From the NCBI RefSeq assembly GCF_009903685.1, contig NZ_JAAABI010000007.1, forward strand, positions 1-64,000: a stretch of 64,000 bases of DNA, in the 5' to 3' direction. The DNA is from Flagellimonas ochracea (lineage in GTDB: Bacteria > Bacteroidota > Bacteroidia > Flavobacteriales > Flavobacteriaceae). Below are positions 38,944 through 47,679 of the stretch, in pieces. Positions within the stretch are counted from its first letter, which is position 1; the number at the start of each line of letters is the position of its first letter. The position numbers and the translations under genes were made by a program. The notes under the pieces were generated by a model. The model saw only the letters and a program-made list of their open reading frames with translations, had not been told where the DNA came from and made no database searches.

Positions 38944-39429
38944 ATGAGAACACTAATCCCCACACTGGTCCTTTTTATGCTCGTATCCCATGCCCATGGT
39001 CAAGTGGAACGAGACAAAGCACTTCATTTTTTGGGTGGCAATCTCTTTGGATTGGCCGGAGCCGGCATCGCCAAACAGGCTTCGGATGGCAATCGAATCT
39101 GGACTTTTGTTGGTTCCGTAGCGGGAAGTACCCTTATTGGAGTGGCCAAGGAAGCTGTGGATGCCAGCCAACGCACTAATGGATGGGACAATGATGATTT
39201 GGCGGCCACGGTTTTGGGCGGGGTAACCGTAGGGGTGACCATAGACCTTTTTTCCAAGAAAGATGATAAAAGAAGATTGCGGGGCAGCTATTCCAAACTT
39301 GATATCAAAAGAAAAGAGCTTCGTCATGATACAACAGATTTGGAGTTCGTGGTACGGGAGGAAAAACTTGATGCAATCAATGCACTAAAACTCTCCCCAG
39401 AATTGCGTCAGGCTGGCATTTCCTTTTAA
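38944..39429 (+). CDS. Small exported YfiM/DUF2279-like protein
   Basis: 161 residues with signal peptide ending AHGQ. The motif DKALHFLGGN near 24-33 and the glycine-rich membrane-like segments LFGLAGAGIAK and VGSVAGSTLIGVAKE, then WDNDDLAATVLGG, resemble the YfiM/DUF2279 type of small envelope proteins. The C-terminus is charged. A box TACATTTA is at 38928-38935. It converges with the DUF58 gene, their stop codons overlapping by four bases. Function unknown. Confidence 0.55.
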   Translation: MRTLIPTLVLFMLVSHAHGQVERDKALHFLGGNLFGLAGAGIAKQASDGNRIWTFVGSVAGSTLIGVAKEAVDASQRTNGWDNDDLAATVLGGVTVGVTIDLFSKKDDKRRLRGSYSKLDIKRKELRHDTTDLEFVVREEKLDAINALKLSPELRQAGISF

Positions 39430-40760
39430 AAGAGTCCTCGGGCCTTTAACTCCAAGTATTTGTTAATGGTATTGACCGTTAGGTTTTCGGGCTTGGTCAA
39501 AATGGTTTGTATACCATGTTTTCGCAGCTCATTGACTATTAACTTCTTTTCATAAATGAACTTTTCCGCTATAGTTTGTTCAAATAGCTGTGGAACTGTT
39601 TCTGCCCTTTTGTTGGCAAACACATGGAGTTCCGTATTTTCAAAGAAGATGACAACCAACAAATGCTGTTTGGCCATGGCGAGCAGATAAGGTAGTTGCC
39701 TATGCAGTGCATCCAACGTCTCAAAATTGGTATAGAGCAACAGCAGACTTCGCTGATTCAGGTTGCGCTTCACATCTACATATAATCGGCTGAAATCACT
39801 TTCAATAAAATTGGTTTCCAGATTGTATAAGGTCTCCAAGATCAGATTCATTTGGGAACTTCTTCGTTCGGCAACCACCCTATTCTCAATTTTATTGCTG
39901 AAGGCAAACATACCCGCTTTGTCATGCTTTTTTAAAGCTATATTGCTGATAACCAAAGTGGCATTGATGGCATAATCCAACAGGGTCAACCCTTCAAAGG
40001 GCATTTTCATGACCCGTCCCTTATCAATGACCGAATAAATAGGTTGTGATTTTTCGTCTTGATACTGGTTGACCATCAGTTGCCCCCTTTTTGCCGTGGC
40101 CTTCCAGTTAATATTGCGAATATCATCTCCCAATACATATTCCTTAATCTGTTCAAACTCCATGGTATGACCAATCCGCCTAATTTTTTTTAGGCCATAC
40201 TCATGCAGGCGATTTGTGGCCGCCAAGAGGTCGTACTTTTGAAGTTGGAGAAAGGAGGGGTAAACCGGAACTTCTTGTGCTTGGTCAAAAGTGAATTTTC
40301 TTCCCAATAAACCAATGGGAGAAATTGCAAATACAATCAAACTTCCAAAGGAATATACACCACGTTCGGTTGGTCTTAGTTGATATTCGTATGTTTTACC
40401 ATTACCGCTTGCAATAGAGCTTGTGAGACCAAAATCACGTTTTTGGAACTGAAAGGGAATTTCGTCAATAATCTTTACAGCTACCTGAAAAAGATAGGTG
40501 TTTGTAATTTGAAACTGGATTGGATTGTTGTCCCCGTTGGAAAGCTTATCCGGTAAACGGCGTTTGCCTTCAATTTTTCCCTTGGAGGCGAACAGCAGCA
40601 GTAAATCTGTGATGAGCAAAATCGCAAACACGAAAAACAACAACTTCATCACTCCAAACAATTTGGGTTCCATATAAGAGATTATAAAACCTACTATGAT
40701 GGCTGATAAGGCTATAAAGAACCTTTTTTGAAGATATACGGGCCTAAAAAATCGCTTCAC
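39426..40760 (-). CDS. DUF58 domain protein
   Basis: 444 residues. Two N-terminal transmembrane helices (about 13-52), a β-rich middle region and the DUF58 signature MEFEQIKEYVLGDDIRNINWKATAKRGQLMVNQYQDE (in parts, near 198-235) with vWA-like continuation YSVIDKGRVMKMPFEG and MLDYAINATL. DUF58 proteins accompany MoxR ATPases and are thought to be chaperone or maturation partners. Last gene of a six-gene operon, 6 bases after moxR. Confidence 0.85.
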   Translation of the reverse strand: MKRFFRPVYLQKRFFIALSAIIVGFIISYMEPKLFGVMKLLFFVFAILLITDLLLLFASKGKIEGKRRLPDKLSNGDNNPIQFQITNTYLFQVAVKIIDEIPFQFQKRDFGLTSSIASGNGKTYEYQLRPTERGVYSFGSLIVFAISPIGLLGRKFTFDQAQEVPVYPSFLQLQKYDLLAATNRLHEYGLKKIRRIGHTMEFEQIKEYVLGDDIRNINWKATAKRGQLMVNQYQDEKSQPIYSVIDKGRVMKMPFEGLTLLDYAINATLVISNIALKKHDKAGMFAFSNKIENRVVAERRSSQMNLILETLYNLETNFIESDFSRLYVDVKRNLNQRSLLLLYTNFETLDALHRQLPYLLAMAKQHLLVVIFFENTELHVFANKRAETVPQLFEQTIAEKFIYEKKLIVNELRKHGIQTILTKPENLTVNTINKYLELKARGLF

Positions 40761-40766
40761 GAGTGC

Positions 40767-41765
40767 TTATCTGGGAATTTCGATACTATCGACGATTTGT
40801 TTTACCACTTGGTCAGCGGTCAATCCTTCCATTTCCCGTTCAGGGGTCAACATGATTCTATGTCCTAAAACTGGGCCTGTTACTTTTTTAATATCGTCCG
40901 GGGTGATGAAATCCCGGCCATTGATTGCTGCCAAGGCCTTGGAAGCATCTAAAATGGCTATGGACGCCCTTGGTGATGCACCCAAATAGAGGTTGGCGTT
41001 GGTTCGCGTGTTGTTCACAATGGAGGCAATATATTTGAGCAGATTTTTCTCGACAATGATTTCCTTAATGGTACTCTGGTACTCCGCAATTTGTTTCGCG
41101 GATAGTAGGGTATTTACCAAATCTTCCTCCGATTTATTCTTTTGTTCATGTTTGCTTTCCAAAATTTGGACTTCTTCATCCAAAGAAGGATAGTCCACAT
41201 TAATTTTGAATAGAAAGCGGTCCAATTGGGCCTCAGGCAAACGATAGGTGCCTTCTTGTTCAATCGGATTTTGGGTGGCAAATACAAGGAATGGTGGTTC
41301 CATGGTGTATTCAATGCCATCCATTGTGATTTGTCGCTCTGCCATAGCTTCAAAAAGGGCTGCTTGGGTCTTGGCCGGGGCACGGTTGATTTCATCAATT
41401 AAAACGATATTGGAAAACAAGGGGCCTTTCTTAAACTCAAATTCAGAAGTTTTCACATTGAAAATAGAGGTGCCCAAAATATCACTGGGCATCAAATCGG
41501 GGGTAAATTGAATACGACTGAAATCCACACTCATGGTTTTGGCCAACAATTTGGCCGTTACCGTCTTTGCTACACCCGGTACGCCCTCAATTAGGGAATG
41601 TCCATTGGCCAGAATGGAGACAATGAGCAGTTCAATCATATTCTCTTGCCCAATGATTACTTTGCCCAATTCCGATTTTATTTGGGAAACGGCCTTCTGC
41701 AAAGGCGATAGATCTATCCGATTGATGAACTGTAGCGCGTCGTCCTGTGGTTTGTTTTCTTCCAT
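40767..41765 (-). CDS. MoxR family AAA+ ATPase
   Basis: 332 residues. Walker A GVPGVAKT, Walker B VLIDEINRAPAKTQAAL, sensor 1 FATQNPIEQEGTYRLPEAQLDRF and the AAA lid with ASPRASIAILDASKALA. MoxR ATPases assist assembly or metal loading of partner proteins, often with vWA/DUF58 proteins as here. It lies between DUF4350 (3-base gap) and DUF58 (6-base gap), so co-expression is certain enough. Confidence 0.92.
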   Translation of the reverse strand: MEENKPQDDALQFINRIDLSPLQKAVSQIKSELGKVIIGQENMIELLIVSILANGHSLIEGVPGVAKTVTAKLLAKTMSVDFSRIQFTPDLMPSDILGTSIFNVKTSEFEFKKGPLFSNIVLIDEINRAPAKTQAALFEAMAERQITMDGIEYTMEPPFLVFATQNPIEQEGTYRLPEAQLDRFLFKINVDYPSLDEEVQILESKHEQKNKSEEDLVNTLLSAKQIAEYQSTIKEIIVEKNLLKYIASIVNNTRTNANLYLGASPRASIAILDASKALAAINGRDFITPDDIKKVTGPVLGHRIMLTPEREMEGLTADQVVKQIVDSIEIPR

Positions 41766-41768
41766 GTT

Positions 41769-42986
41769 TTATTGCTTAAATGCGGTTATCTTTTTATTGA
41801 GTTCAATGCTGTCCTCTTCCGAGTGGGAAGTTTTGTTTTTAAGTGCCATGATAAAAGTGATCAAAGCTTTCGTTTCTCCAACCTCTTTTCCTGCCTTTGC
41901 TGCTAAAATTTGAATGGTTCTTTCATTAAGCTGGTTTGTATCGATATGATATTTGCTTCGTAGCTCCGCCAAAAAGTAATTCACCTTTTTATTGATCAGG
42001 TCAGTGTAGTCCCTATTTTGATAATACAAAGAGCCCACAGCCTGTGCAAACCCCACCGAGGCGTTCTCCAGAGGCTTGATAACAGGAATGATGCGTTGCT
42101 CCCGTTTTCCTCGAAACAAAACAAAGAGCAACAGTCCTAAAACGGTCAAGTAATAGGCCCATTTTAACGAAGACTGTGTCAGCACAAACCGCATGGGCGA
42201 ATCGATTATAATGCGACCTGATTTTTTATAATTGTCCCAATAAAGTACTCCTTTGTCCTCCAAGTAAGAAAACGTATGGGTCACATAATCATGGTTTCCC
42301 TCGAGCATATAAAAGTTGGAATAGGCCTGGGGTGTGGTGTGAACATAGAAGTTACCCTTTCCAAATGAGGTCTTTATAAAATTAGGCTTGGAAACCTGTT
42401 CGTCTGGTTGGCTTTCCAATAAGTTTTCTTTAGAATAGGTGATGTGCCCCAGAATAGTGGTACGTGTGGAATCTACGCTGGTAAAATGTGAGTTAAAAAC
42501 ACCTCGAGATAGTTCAAACTCTTGTCCCCTAAATTTGTTGTTGGTCAAATCCAAAAGGGCCGTCCCCTCTTTTAAACCATAATCGGAACTGATGCTTATG
42601 TTCAAGGTATCCATAAGTTCCCATCCAAAACCAGTGGACGAAATAAAAACTGAATTGCCCTGGCTCACATAATCCAAAAGTTGATGGGTCTCTTGTCGGT
42701 CCAAGTCGATATATTCGTTGATGAGCAGGTAGTTGGAAAGCATGGTGGTATCACGGCTGACCAAAACATCATAAACGCTTTGGTCAATGGTCTCAATGGA
42801 TTCATTTTTAAAAAGGGATGGGAGTTCGTTGTAAAGCACATAGCAACCAAAGGGAATTTTATCCGCTGCTGTATATGAAGGTCTCCAATTGATGGGTCTG
42901 GGACGGACAAGCTCTGTAATGATGATTCCAATAACCACCAAGGCAAATAGGGCGATGACAATTTTAGATTTCCGGTCCATGCTCAT
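41769..42986 (-). CDS. DUF4350 domain membrane protein
   Basis: 405 residues. A single N-terminal TM helix (IVIALFALVVIGIIITELV) precedes an extracytoplasmic glutamine-amidotransferase-like DUF4350 domain (RPINWRPSYTAADKIPFGCYVLYNELPSLF and LLDYVSQGNSVFISSTGFG), a second TM near 270-290 and a cytosolic tail. Its start overlaps the last base of the DUF4129 stop (TAATG). No catalytic Cys/His pair was recognised. Part of the SpoIIM-MoxR operon; function unknown. Confidence 0.8.
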   Translation of the reverse strand: MSMDRKSKIVIALFALVVIGIIITELVRPRPINWRPSYTAADKIPFGCYVLYNELPSLFKNESIETIDQSVYDVLVSRDTTMLSNYLLINEYIDLDRQETHQLLDYVSQGNSVFISSTGFGWELMDTLNISISSDYGLKEGTALLDLTNNKFRGQEFELSRGVFNSHFTSVDSTRTTILGHITYSKENLLESQPDEQVSKPNFIKTSFGKGNFYVHTTPQAYSNFYMLEGNHDYVTHTFSYLEDKGVLYWDNYKKSGRIIIDSPMRFVLTQSSLKWAYYLTVLGLLLFVLFRGKREQRIIPVIKPLENASVGFAQAVGSLYYQNRDYTDLINKKVNYFLAELRSKYHIDTNQLNERTIQILAAKAGKEVGETKALITFIMALKNKTSHSEEDSIELNKKITAFKQ

Positions 42987-43702
42987 TACGGAATTAAATG
43001 GTTCAATGCCCTGAAGCGGGATCTGGTTTTGTCATAGCCAGTTGCGTCAATGGGTTGTTCACCATACCAGATGTTCTCATATAAATAAGAGACTTTTTTG
43101 AACTCTTGTTGCAACCGGTCCTGCTTGATTTCCCGTTGATAATCGATATTGGTCTTTTCAAAATGCCAATCGATAATATGCTTTTGGGAGAGCATCTTCA
43201 ATATTTTAAGGAACTGATATCGAACTGCAAGGCGATAATCCTTGTTTTTCAAGGCTGATTCCATTTGGGCATCCAGATCAATGGCCTCAATATGTTGTTC
43301 CGATAGGTCAATGTCCAGCAAGGGCTTTGCCTTTTTAGAAAAGATAGCATTGAACTTTTCATTGATAAAAACACGGACCAATAAATAAATAACCAGGGCA
43401 CCCATGAGGGCATAGATTGTATACTCAAGTACCAGCAAGGTTTGTGGGGAAATGTCAAAACCGAACGTTTCACCAAGGCCATTGAGCAGCCATCGGATAA
43501 ATCGGGCCAGTAAATTGGCGGATTCCCCGGTTTTTACATCGTAGTTGAATTCATCTCCAGTATATTTTTCGCTTAGGTTTTCATCAATCTGCCTTTCCGT
43601 TAACGCTGAGCTTACATCCTTTGGGAGTGAAATAGTATCATTTTGGGCCAAAGATACATTGACCCAAACCAAAAAAAGTATGGTAACTAAACGTAGCTTC
43701 AC
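42986..43702 (-). CDS. DUF4129 domain membrane protein
   Basis: 238 residues. A signal-like helix at the N-terminus (MKLRLVTILFLVWVNVSLAQ), an extracytoplasmic stretch, one TM (TLLVLEYTIYALMGALVIYLLV) and a cytosolic DUF4129 region with ALKNKDYRLAVRYQFLKILKML and FKKVSYLYENIWYGE. Such domains occur near transglutaminase or MoxR systems. It overlaps DUF4350 by one base and the preceding membrane gene by four. Confidence 0.8.
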   Translation of the reverse strand: MKLRLVTILFLVWVNVSLAQNDTISLPKDVSSALTERQIDENLSEKYTGDEFNYDVKTGESANLLARFIRWLLNGLGETFGFDISPQTLLVLEYTIYALMGALVIYLLVRVFINEKFNAIFSKKAKPLLDIDLSEQHIEAIDLDAQMESALKNKDYRLAVRYQFLKILKMLSQKHIIDWHFEKTNIDYQREIKQDRLQQEFKKVSYLYENIWYGEQPIDATGYDKTRSRFRALNHLIP

Positions 43703-44640
43703 GGGTTGGACTGTCCTATTTGTTCTATTTTACTTCGAGTGTTGAGGTTATATGTTTTTTCGTGCAATGCATAAAAAAGTATACCATTGATGAATTGGGA
43801 TAGACACTGCGCATATACCATCATAATAAGTAAAACACAGAGTCCCAAAGTATACACAATTGTAGATATAATGGAACCGCTCACATCCACATTGTTCTGT
43901 ACCACATGGAAGGTATAAATCCCAACCAATATCCCGGGAATCAACAAAATAATGAAGAACAGCAAACCGTTCAGTAAACCCAGTATAAAATTGACTCCTA
44001 CTGATTTCCAAAAATTCTTGCCCACGAGATTCCAGCCTTCTCCAAATCCATCCATTACTCCTTTATTTTCACTCATCATGCTGAAAAAGGATACGCCGAC
44101 CCATGCAGTCATAAAAAATTGAACAATATATTGTGCAACTAGACCGAGTAGCGGAATAAATGCAAAAATCAACGAAGCAATCATAAATGTTAAATAGATA
44201 GGGACAAGTAGTAGGATAAAAACGAGGGTATTGCCAATTTTGCCCTTCGTATGTTGCCACACTTGGTCTTTATCAAATGTTAGACCTTTATGTTCTTCAT
44301 ATTTTATGAGGTACGATGAACTCAGACTGAAATTAAGACCCGCAACCATCAAAAAAATCAGGAAGAACAGAATACCACCACTGATAATATAGATTAAATA
44401 AGTGTCTTCGTTGCTTTGCCCAGCATTGATCCCGTAGATATTGGAGTCCGCTGCAATCATCCCCACAAAACCAGAAACCAACAAATAGCTGGTAATCAAC
44501 AGCCCTATTAAAAATACGCCGTTATAACTCAAAAAAACGTTTGTGAATTTTTTGATGTTCTGCTTTAAGAATTCAAAATAGGTGGTAAGGATATCTCCAA
44601 AATCACGGTTGATCCTAAGCTCGATGAATTTGTCCTTCAT
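43699..44640 (-). CDS. Multi-pass membrane protein of the MoxR operon
   Basis: 313 residues with about six TM helices (VFLIGLLITSYLLVSGFVGMIA, IISGGILFFLIFLMVAGL, LVFILLLVPIYLTFMIASLIF and others). N-terminus FIELRINRDFGDILTTYFEFLKQN is cytosolic and resembles glycerophosphodiester-phosphodiesterase-type or DUF4013-like membrane domains only loosely. I do not recognise a defined family. It overlaps the SpoIIM-like gene by 26 bases and DUF4129 by four. Confidence 0.7.
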   Translation of the reverse strand: MKDKFIELRINRDFGDILTTYFEFLKQNIKKFTNVFLSYNGVFLIGLLITSYLLVSGFVGMIAADSNIYGINAGQSNEDTYLIYIISGGILFFLIFLMVAGLNFSLSSSYLIKYEEHKGLTFDKDQVWQHTKGKIGNTLVFILLLVPIYLTFMIASLIFAFIPLLGLVAQYIVQFFMTAWVGVSFFSMMSENKGVMDGFGEGWNLVGKNFWKSVGVNFILGLLNGLLFFIILLIPGILVGIYTFHVVQNNVDVSGSIISTIVYTLGLCVLLIMMVYAQCLSQFINGILFYALHEKTYNLNTRSKIEQIGQSNP

Positions 44641-45589
44641 GTAATCGATTTAATATGATGGGATAAATGATATAGTAATAGATGATGAGCAACAAAGAGC
44701 TGCCAATAATAAAAAACGCAAGCCAGTCGGGCATATTGGCATAGCGGGTAATGAATCCTTCAATAAAACCTGCAATAATGAAAAAAGGAATGGTACTGAC
44801 CACCACTTTCAGACCATCCTTGGCACCTTTCATAAATGAGACCCTTCGGGAAAATGTTTTGGGGAACAATATGCTGTTGCCCATGATCAGTCCTGCACAG
44901 CCCGCAACAATGATGACTGAAATTTCTATGGTTCCATGTAGCCAAATCTGCCGATTGGCCTCAAAAAACACTCCTTTGGTATAAAAAAAAGTGATGAAAG
45001 CACCTAGCATCACCCCATTGCTAAACAAAATGTATGCAGTGCCCAAGCTGGTGATTACCCCAAAGGCAAAGGCCAAAAAGGCCACCCGAATGTTGTTGAT
45101 GGTAATTCCAAGGAAAGTACCTATTTCACTGCCACTTTTGTATATGGCAGTGGGCTCTCCCATGGCGATGTTGTTCAAAGTTTCGTTTACATAGGCATCG
45201 CCCAAAATAAGTCGTACAAAAGAAGTGTCGTTCAATGCAGAAATGCAACCAATGGCCGAAGCCACCAAAAAAATGGTAAAGGCCACAAGTAGGGTTGGGT
45301 GGTACTGTCTGAAAAACAACGGAAACTCCCGCATCCAAAATGTTATGATTCGGTTGCCCGACTCTTTTTTGTTTTTATAAATTTTTTGATGGGCCTGGGA
45401 TGCCAAAGAGTTCAGATACAATAAAGTTTTGCTTTCTGCGTAATACGTTTGTGCGTAGGCCAAGTCGTTTGTGAGTTGGATGTAACCGTCCACCAAGGCA
45501 TCGGGGTCGGTTTGGGAACCCAATGCGACCGCTTTTTCAAAAGCGATCCATTTTTCCTTATTTTGTTTCACAAAGGCAGCTTCGCGCAT
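44615..45589 (-). CDS. Stage II sporulation protein M-like membrane protein
   Basis: 324 residues. Cytosolic helical N-terminus of about 95 residues (MREAAFVKQNKEKWIAFEKAVAL to LASQAHQKIYK), then five or six TM helices with SpoIIM features NNIRVAFLAFAFGVITSLGTAYILFSNG and LHGTIEISVIIVAGCAGLIMG. In non-spore-formers these SpoIIM/UspB-like proteins accompany RDD, MoxR and DUF58 genes, exactly as here. First gene of the operon; it diverges from the RDD gene with only 34 bases between. Confidence 0.85.
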   Translation of the reverse strand: MREAAFVKQNKEKWIAFEKAVALGSQTDPDALVDGYIQLTNDLAYAQTYYAESKTLLYLNSLASQAHQKIYKNKKESGNRIITFWMREFPLFFRQYHPTLLVAFTIFLVASAIGCISALNDTSFVRLILGDAYVNETLNNIAMGEPTAIYKSGSEIGTFLGITINNIRVAFLAFAFGVITSLGTAYILFSNGVMLGAFITFFYTKGVFFEANRQIWLHGTIEISVIIVAGCAGLIMGNSILFPKTFSRRVSFMKGAKDGLKVVVSTIPFFIIAGFIEGFITRYANMPDWLAFFIIGSSLLLIIYYYIIYPIILNRLHEGQIHRA

Positions 45590-45623
45590 ACGTGGAAATT
45601 CCTACAGCTAAAATTACGTTTAT

Positions 45624-46349
45624 ATGGGTAACCTACAAATCAACACCTCCCAAAATGTCAATTTGGATTATAAAATTGTGAGCATCGGGGAGCGAATAGT
45701 TGCCTTTTTGATTGATGGTCTTATTTTGTACATGTATGCCTATCTGGTGAGTTTGATCAGCAATGCCATAGGGTACGTTTATGAAGATACCTGGACCCAA
45801 CGGGGTTTGGCATCCCTTATTTTTTTGCCGGCCATGTTCTACTCTTTATTGATGCACAGCCTGTTCAACGGTCAAACGGTGGGCAAGATGTTAATGCGGA
45901 TGCGAGTGGTGCGCTTGGATGGAACACCGGTACATTGGAGCAATCTTTTGGTTCGTTGGATGCTGCGGTTGGTCGACATTTGGATTTTCTTGGGTTCCAT
46001 AGGTATTTTGAGTATCCTTTTTTCGGAAAAAAGACAACGTGTGGGCGATGCTGCTGCAGGAACAGTTGTAATCAGCACCAAGCGGAAGACCAAAGTGTCG
46101 CATACCATTTTGGAGGAAATAGATGATTCTTATGTACCACAGTTCAATAATGTCACGTTGCTAAGTGATAAAGACGTGCGCCTGATTAAGGAGACCTTTC
46201 ATATTGCCAAACGAAGCGGTGATTTTAAAACGATGAAGGCTTTGCGTTCCAAGGTAGAGAGTATACTTAAAACCAATTCCAGACTATATGACGTTCCTTA
46301 CTTGGAGGCTGTTCTAAAAGATTACAACTACTTTACCCAAAAAATGTAA
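45624..46349 (+). CDS. RDD family membrane protein
   Basis: 241 residues. The RDD domain (about 17-150) begins VSIGERIVAFLIDGLILYMYAYL with the Arg and Asp of the family name, continues FNGQTVGKMLMRMRVVRLDGTPVHWSNLLVRWMLRLVD and ends RQRVGDAAAGTVVI. The C-terminal 90 residues are cytosolic and helical (VRLIKETFHIAKRSGDFKTMKALRSKV). It is divergent from the SpoIIM-like gene and very probably belongs functionally to that cluster. Confidence 0.88.
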   Translation: MGNLQINTSQNVNLDYKIVSIGERIVAFLIDGLILYMYAYLVSLISNAIGYVYEDTWTQRGLASLIFLPAMFYSLLMHSLFNGQTVGKMLMRMRVVRLDGTPVHWSNLLVRWMLRLVDIWIFLGSIGILSILFSEKRQRVGDAAAGTVVISTKRKTKVSHTILEEIDDSYVPQFNNVTLLSDKDVRLIKETFHIAKRSGDFKTMKALRSKVESILKTNSRLYDVPYLEAVLKDYNYFTQKM

Positions 46350-46351
46350 CT

Positions 46352-46966
46352 ATGTTCTATTTGACGATTGATATTTTGGGTACGGTTGCCTTTGCCATTT
46401 CAGGGGTGTTGGTCGCCATGGAAAAAAAGTTGGACCTATTTGGCGTACTTATTATTGCCTTTGTTACTGCAATCGGTGGTGGAACCCTGCGCGACTTACT
46501 TATTGGCAATACCCCGGTTGCCTGGATGAAGGATCTTACCTATGTTTCCACTATTTTCATCACTGTGGTCTTTGCCATTCTATTCGCCAGCAAGCTCAAA
46601 TATTTGAGGAAATCCCTGTTTTTGTTTGATACCATTGGGATAGGGCTTTATACCATGGTAGGTATTGAAAAAGGGCTTCAGGCCGATTTGTTACCTGTAA
46701 TGTGCATTGCCCTGGGGACAATGACCGCAAGTTTTGGTGGTGTTACCCGGGATATTTTGTGTAACGAGATACCGGTTATCTTCAGAAAGGAAATTTATGC
46801 TACGGCCTGCATTTTGGGTGGGGCCAGTTATTTCTTGTTGCTTCAATTCTCCATTCCCGAACGCTATGCTTACATAGCCGCTATTTTAATTGTAATCGTT
46901 TTGCGACTTTTGGCGGTGAAATTCAGTATCAGTTTACCCAATATCTATAAAAAGCAAGAGGAATAG
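46352..46966 (+). CDS. TRIC/UPF0126 family cation-channel-like membrane protein
   Basis: 204 residues with seven TM helices in two similar halves plus one, as in bacterial trimeric intracellular cation channel relatives (YadS). The duplicated signature is visible as GGGTLRDLLIG (about 45-55) and FGGVTRDILCNE (about 129-140). Probably a potassium-type channel; the glycine gating pairs are present. It starts two bases after the RDD stop, so the two are co-transcribed. Confidence 0.88.
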   Translation: MFYLTIDILGTVAFAISGVLVAMEKKLDLFGVLIIAFVTAIGGGTLRDLLIGNTPVAWMKDLTYVSTIFITVVFAILFASKLKYLRKSLFLFDTIGIGLYTMVGIEKGLQADLLPVMCIALGTMTASFGGVTRDILCNEIPVIFRKEIYATACILGGASYFLLLQFSIPERYAYIAAILIVIVLRLLAVKFSISLPNIYKKQEE

Positions 46967-46980
46967 TTTTTCGAAAGAAC

Positions 46981-47679
46981 TTATTGATTCACTTTTAGGA
47001 TGAAACCACGACCATGCACGTTTTCAATTTTTATGGAAGGATCTTTCTCAAGGTATTTGCGCAGATGTGTGACAAATACATTTAGACTTTTTCGGTTAAA
47101 ATAATCGTTGTTGCCCCATATGCTCAATAAAATATCTTTATGTGAGCACAAATTGTTTTTATGTTGTACCAAAAATTTGAGCAACTCTGTTTCACGGGCC
47201 GTTAACCGCATGGATTCCCCCTCATGCAAAAGCACATGGTTGCGGTTATCAAAACTGTAACTGCCAATGGATATAACCTCTTTTTCAATCGGCGCGGCCA
47301 CGGTTTTTTCAAGTCGGGACAAATGGGCCATGATACGGGCGACCAGCTCTTCCTCGTCAATGGGTTTTTTTAAATAATCCAATGCGCCAAGGGAAAAACC
47401 TTTTAGTACATCAATTTTAAGGGATTTGGCGGTAAGAAAGATAAAAGGCATGTTGGGATGCTTGTCTTTTATTTGCCTGGCCAATGTAAAACCATCCAAA
47501 TGCGGCATCATAACGTCGAGTACGATTAAATCGAACAGTCTTTGCTCCATGAGCTCCATCACTTTTGAGCCGTCTTGTGCCCATTCCACCTGCAACTGTT
47601 TCATCTTTAGATATTCCGAAAGCAAATATCCTAAGGATTCATCATCCTCAACCAACAATATTTTATAGGTCTTTTCCAT
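46981..47679 (-). CDS. OmpR-family response regulator
   Basis: 232 residues. Receiver domain with acidic pocket E11-D12-D13, phospho-acceptor D55 (IVLDVMMPH) and switch residues FLTAKS; then the winged-helix DNA-binding domain (about 130-230) with LTARETELLKFLVQHKNNLC and FVTHLRKYLEKDPSIKIENVHGRGF. It resembles the Bacteroides RprY group. It is downstream of, and overlaps by 17 bases, the sensor kinase gene, so they are a two-component pair. Confidence 0.9.
   Translation of the reverse strand: MEKTYKILLVEDDESLGYLLSEYLKMKQLQVEWAQDGSKVMELMEQRLFDLIVLDVMMPHLDGFTLARQIKDKHPNMPFIFLTAKSLKIDVLKGFSLGALDYLKKPIDEEELVARIMAHLSRLEKTVAAPIEKEVISIGSYSFDNRNHVLLHEGESMRLTARETELLKFLVQHKNNLCSHKDILLSIWGNNDYFNRKSLNVFVTHLRKYLEKDPSIKIENVHGRGFILKVNQ

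Noticed and set aside
45615..45622. TACGTTTA box just before the RDD start
   Set aside because: It ends one base before the ATG, leaving no room for a transcription start; likely chance.
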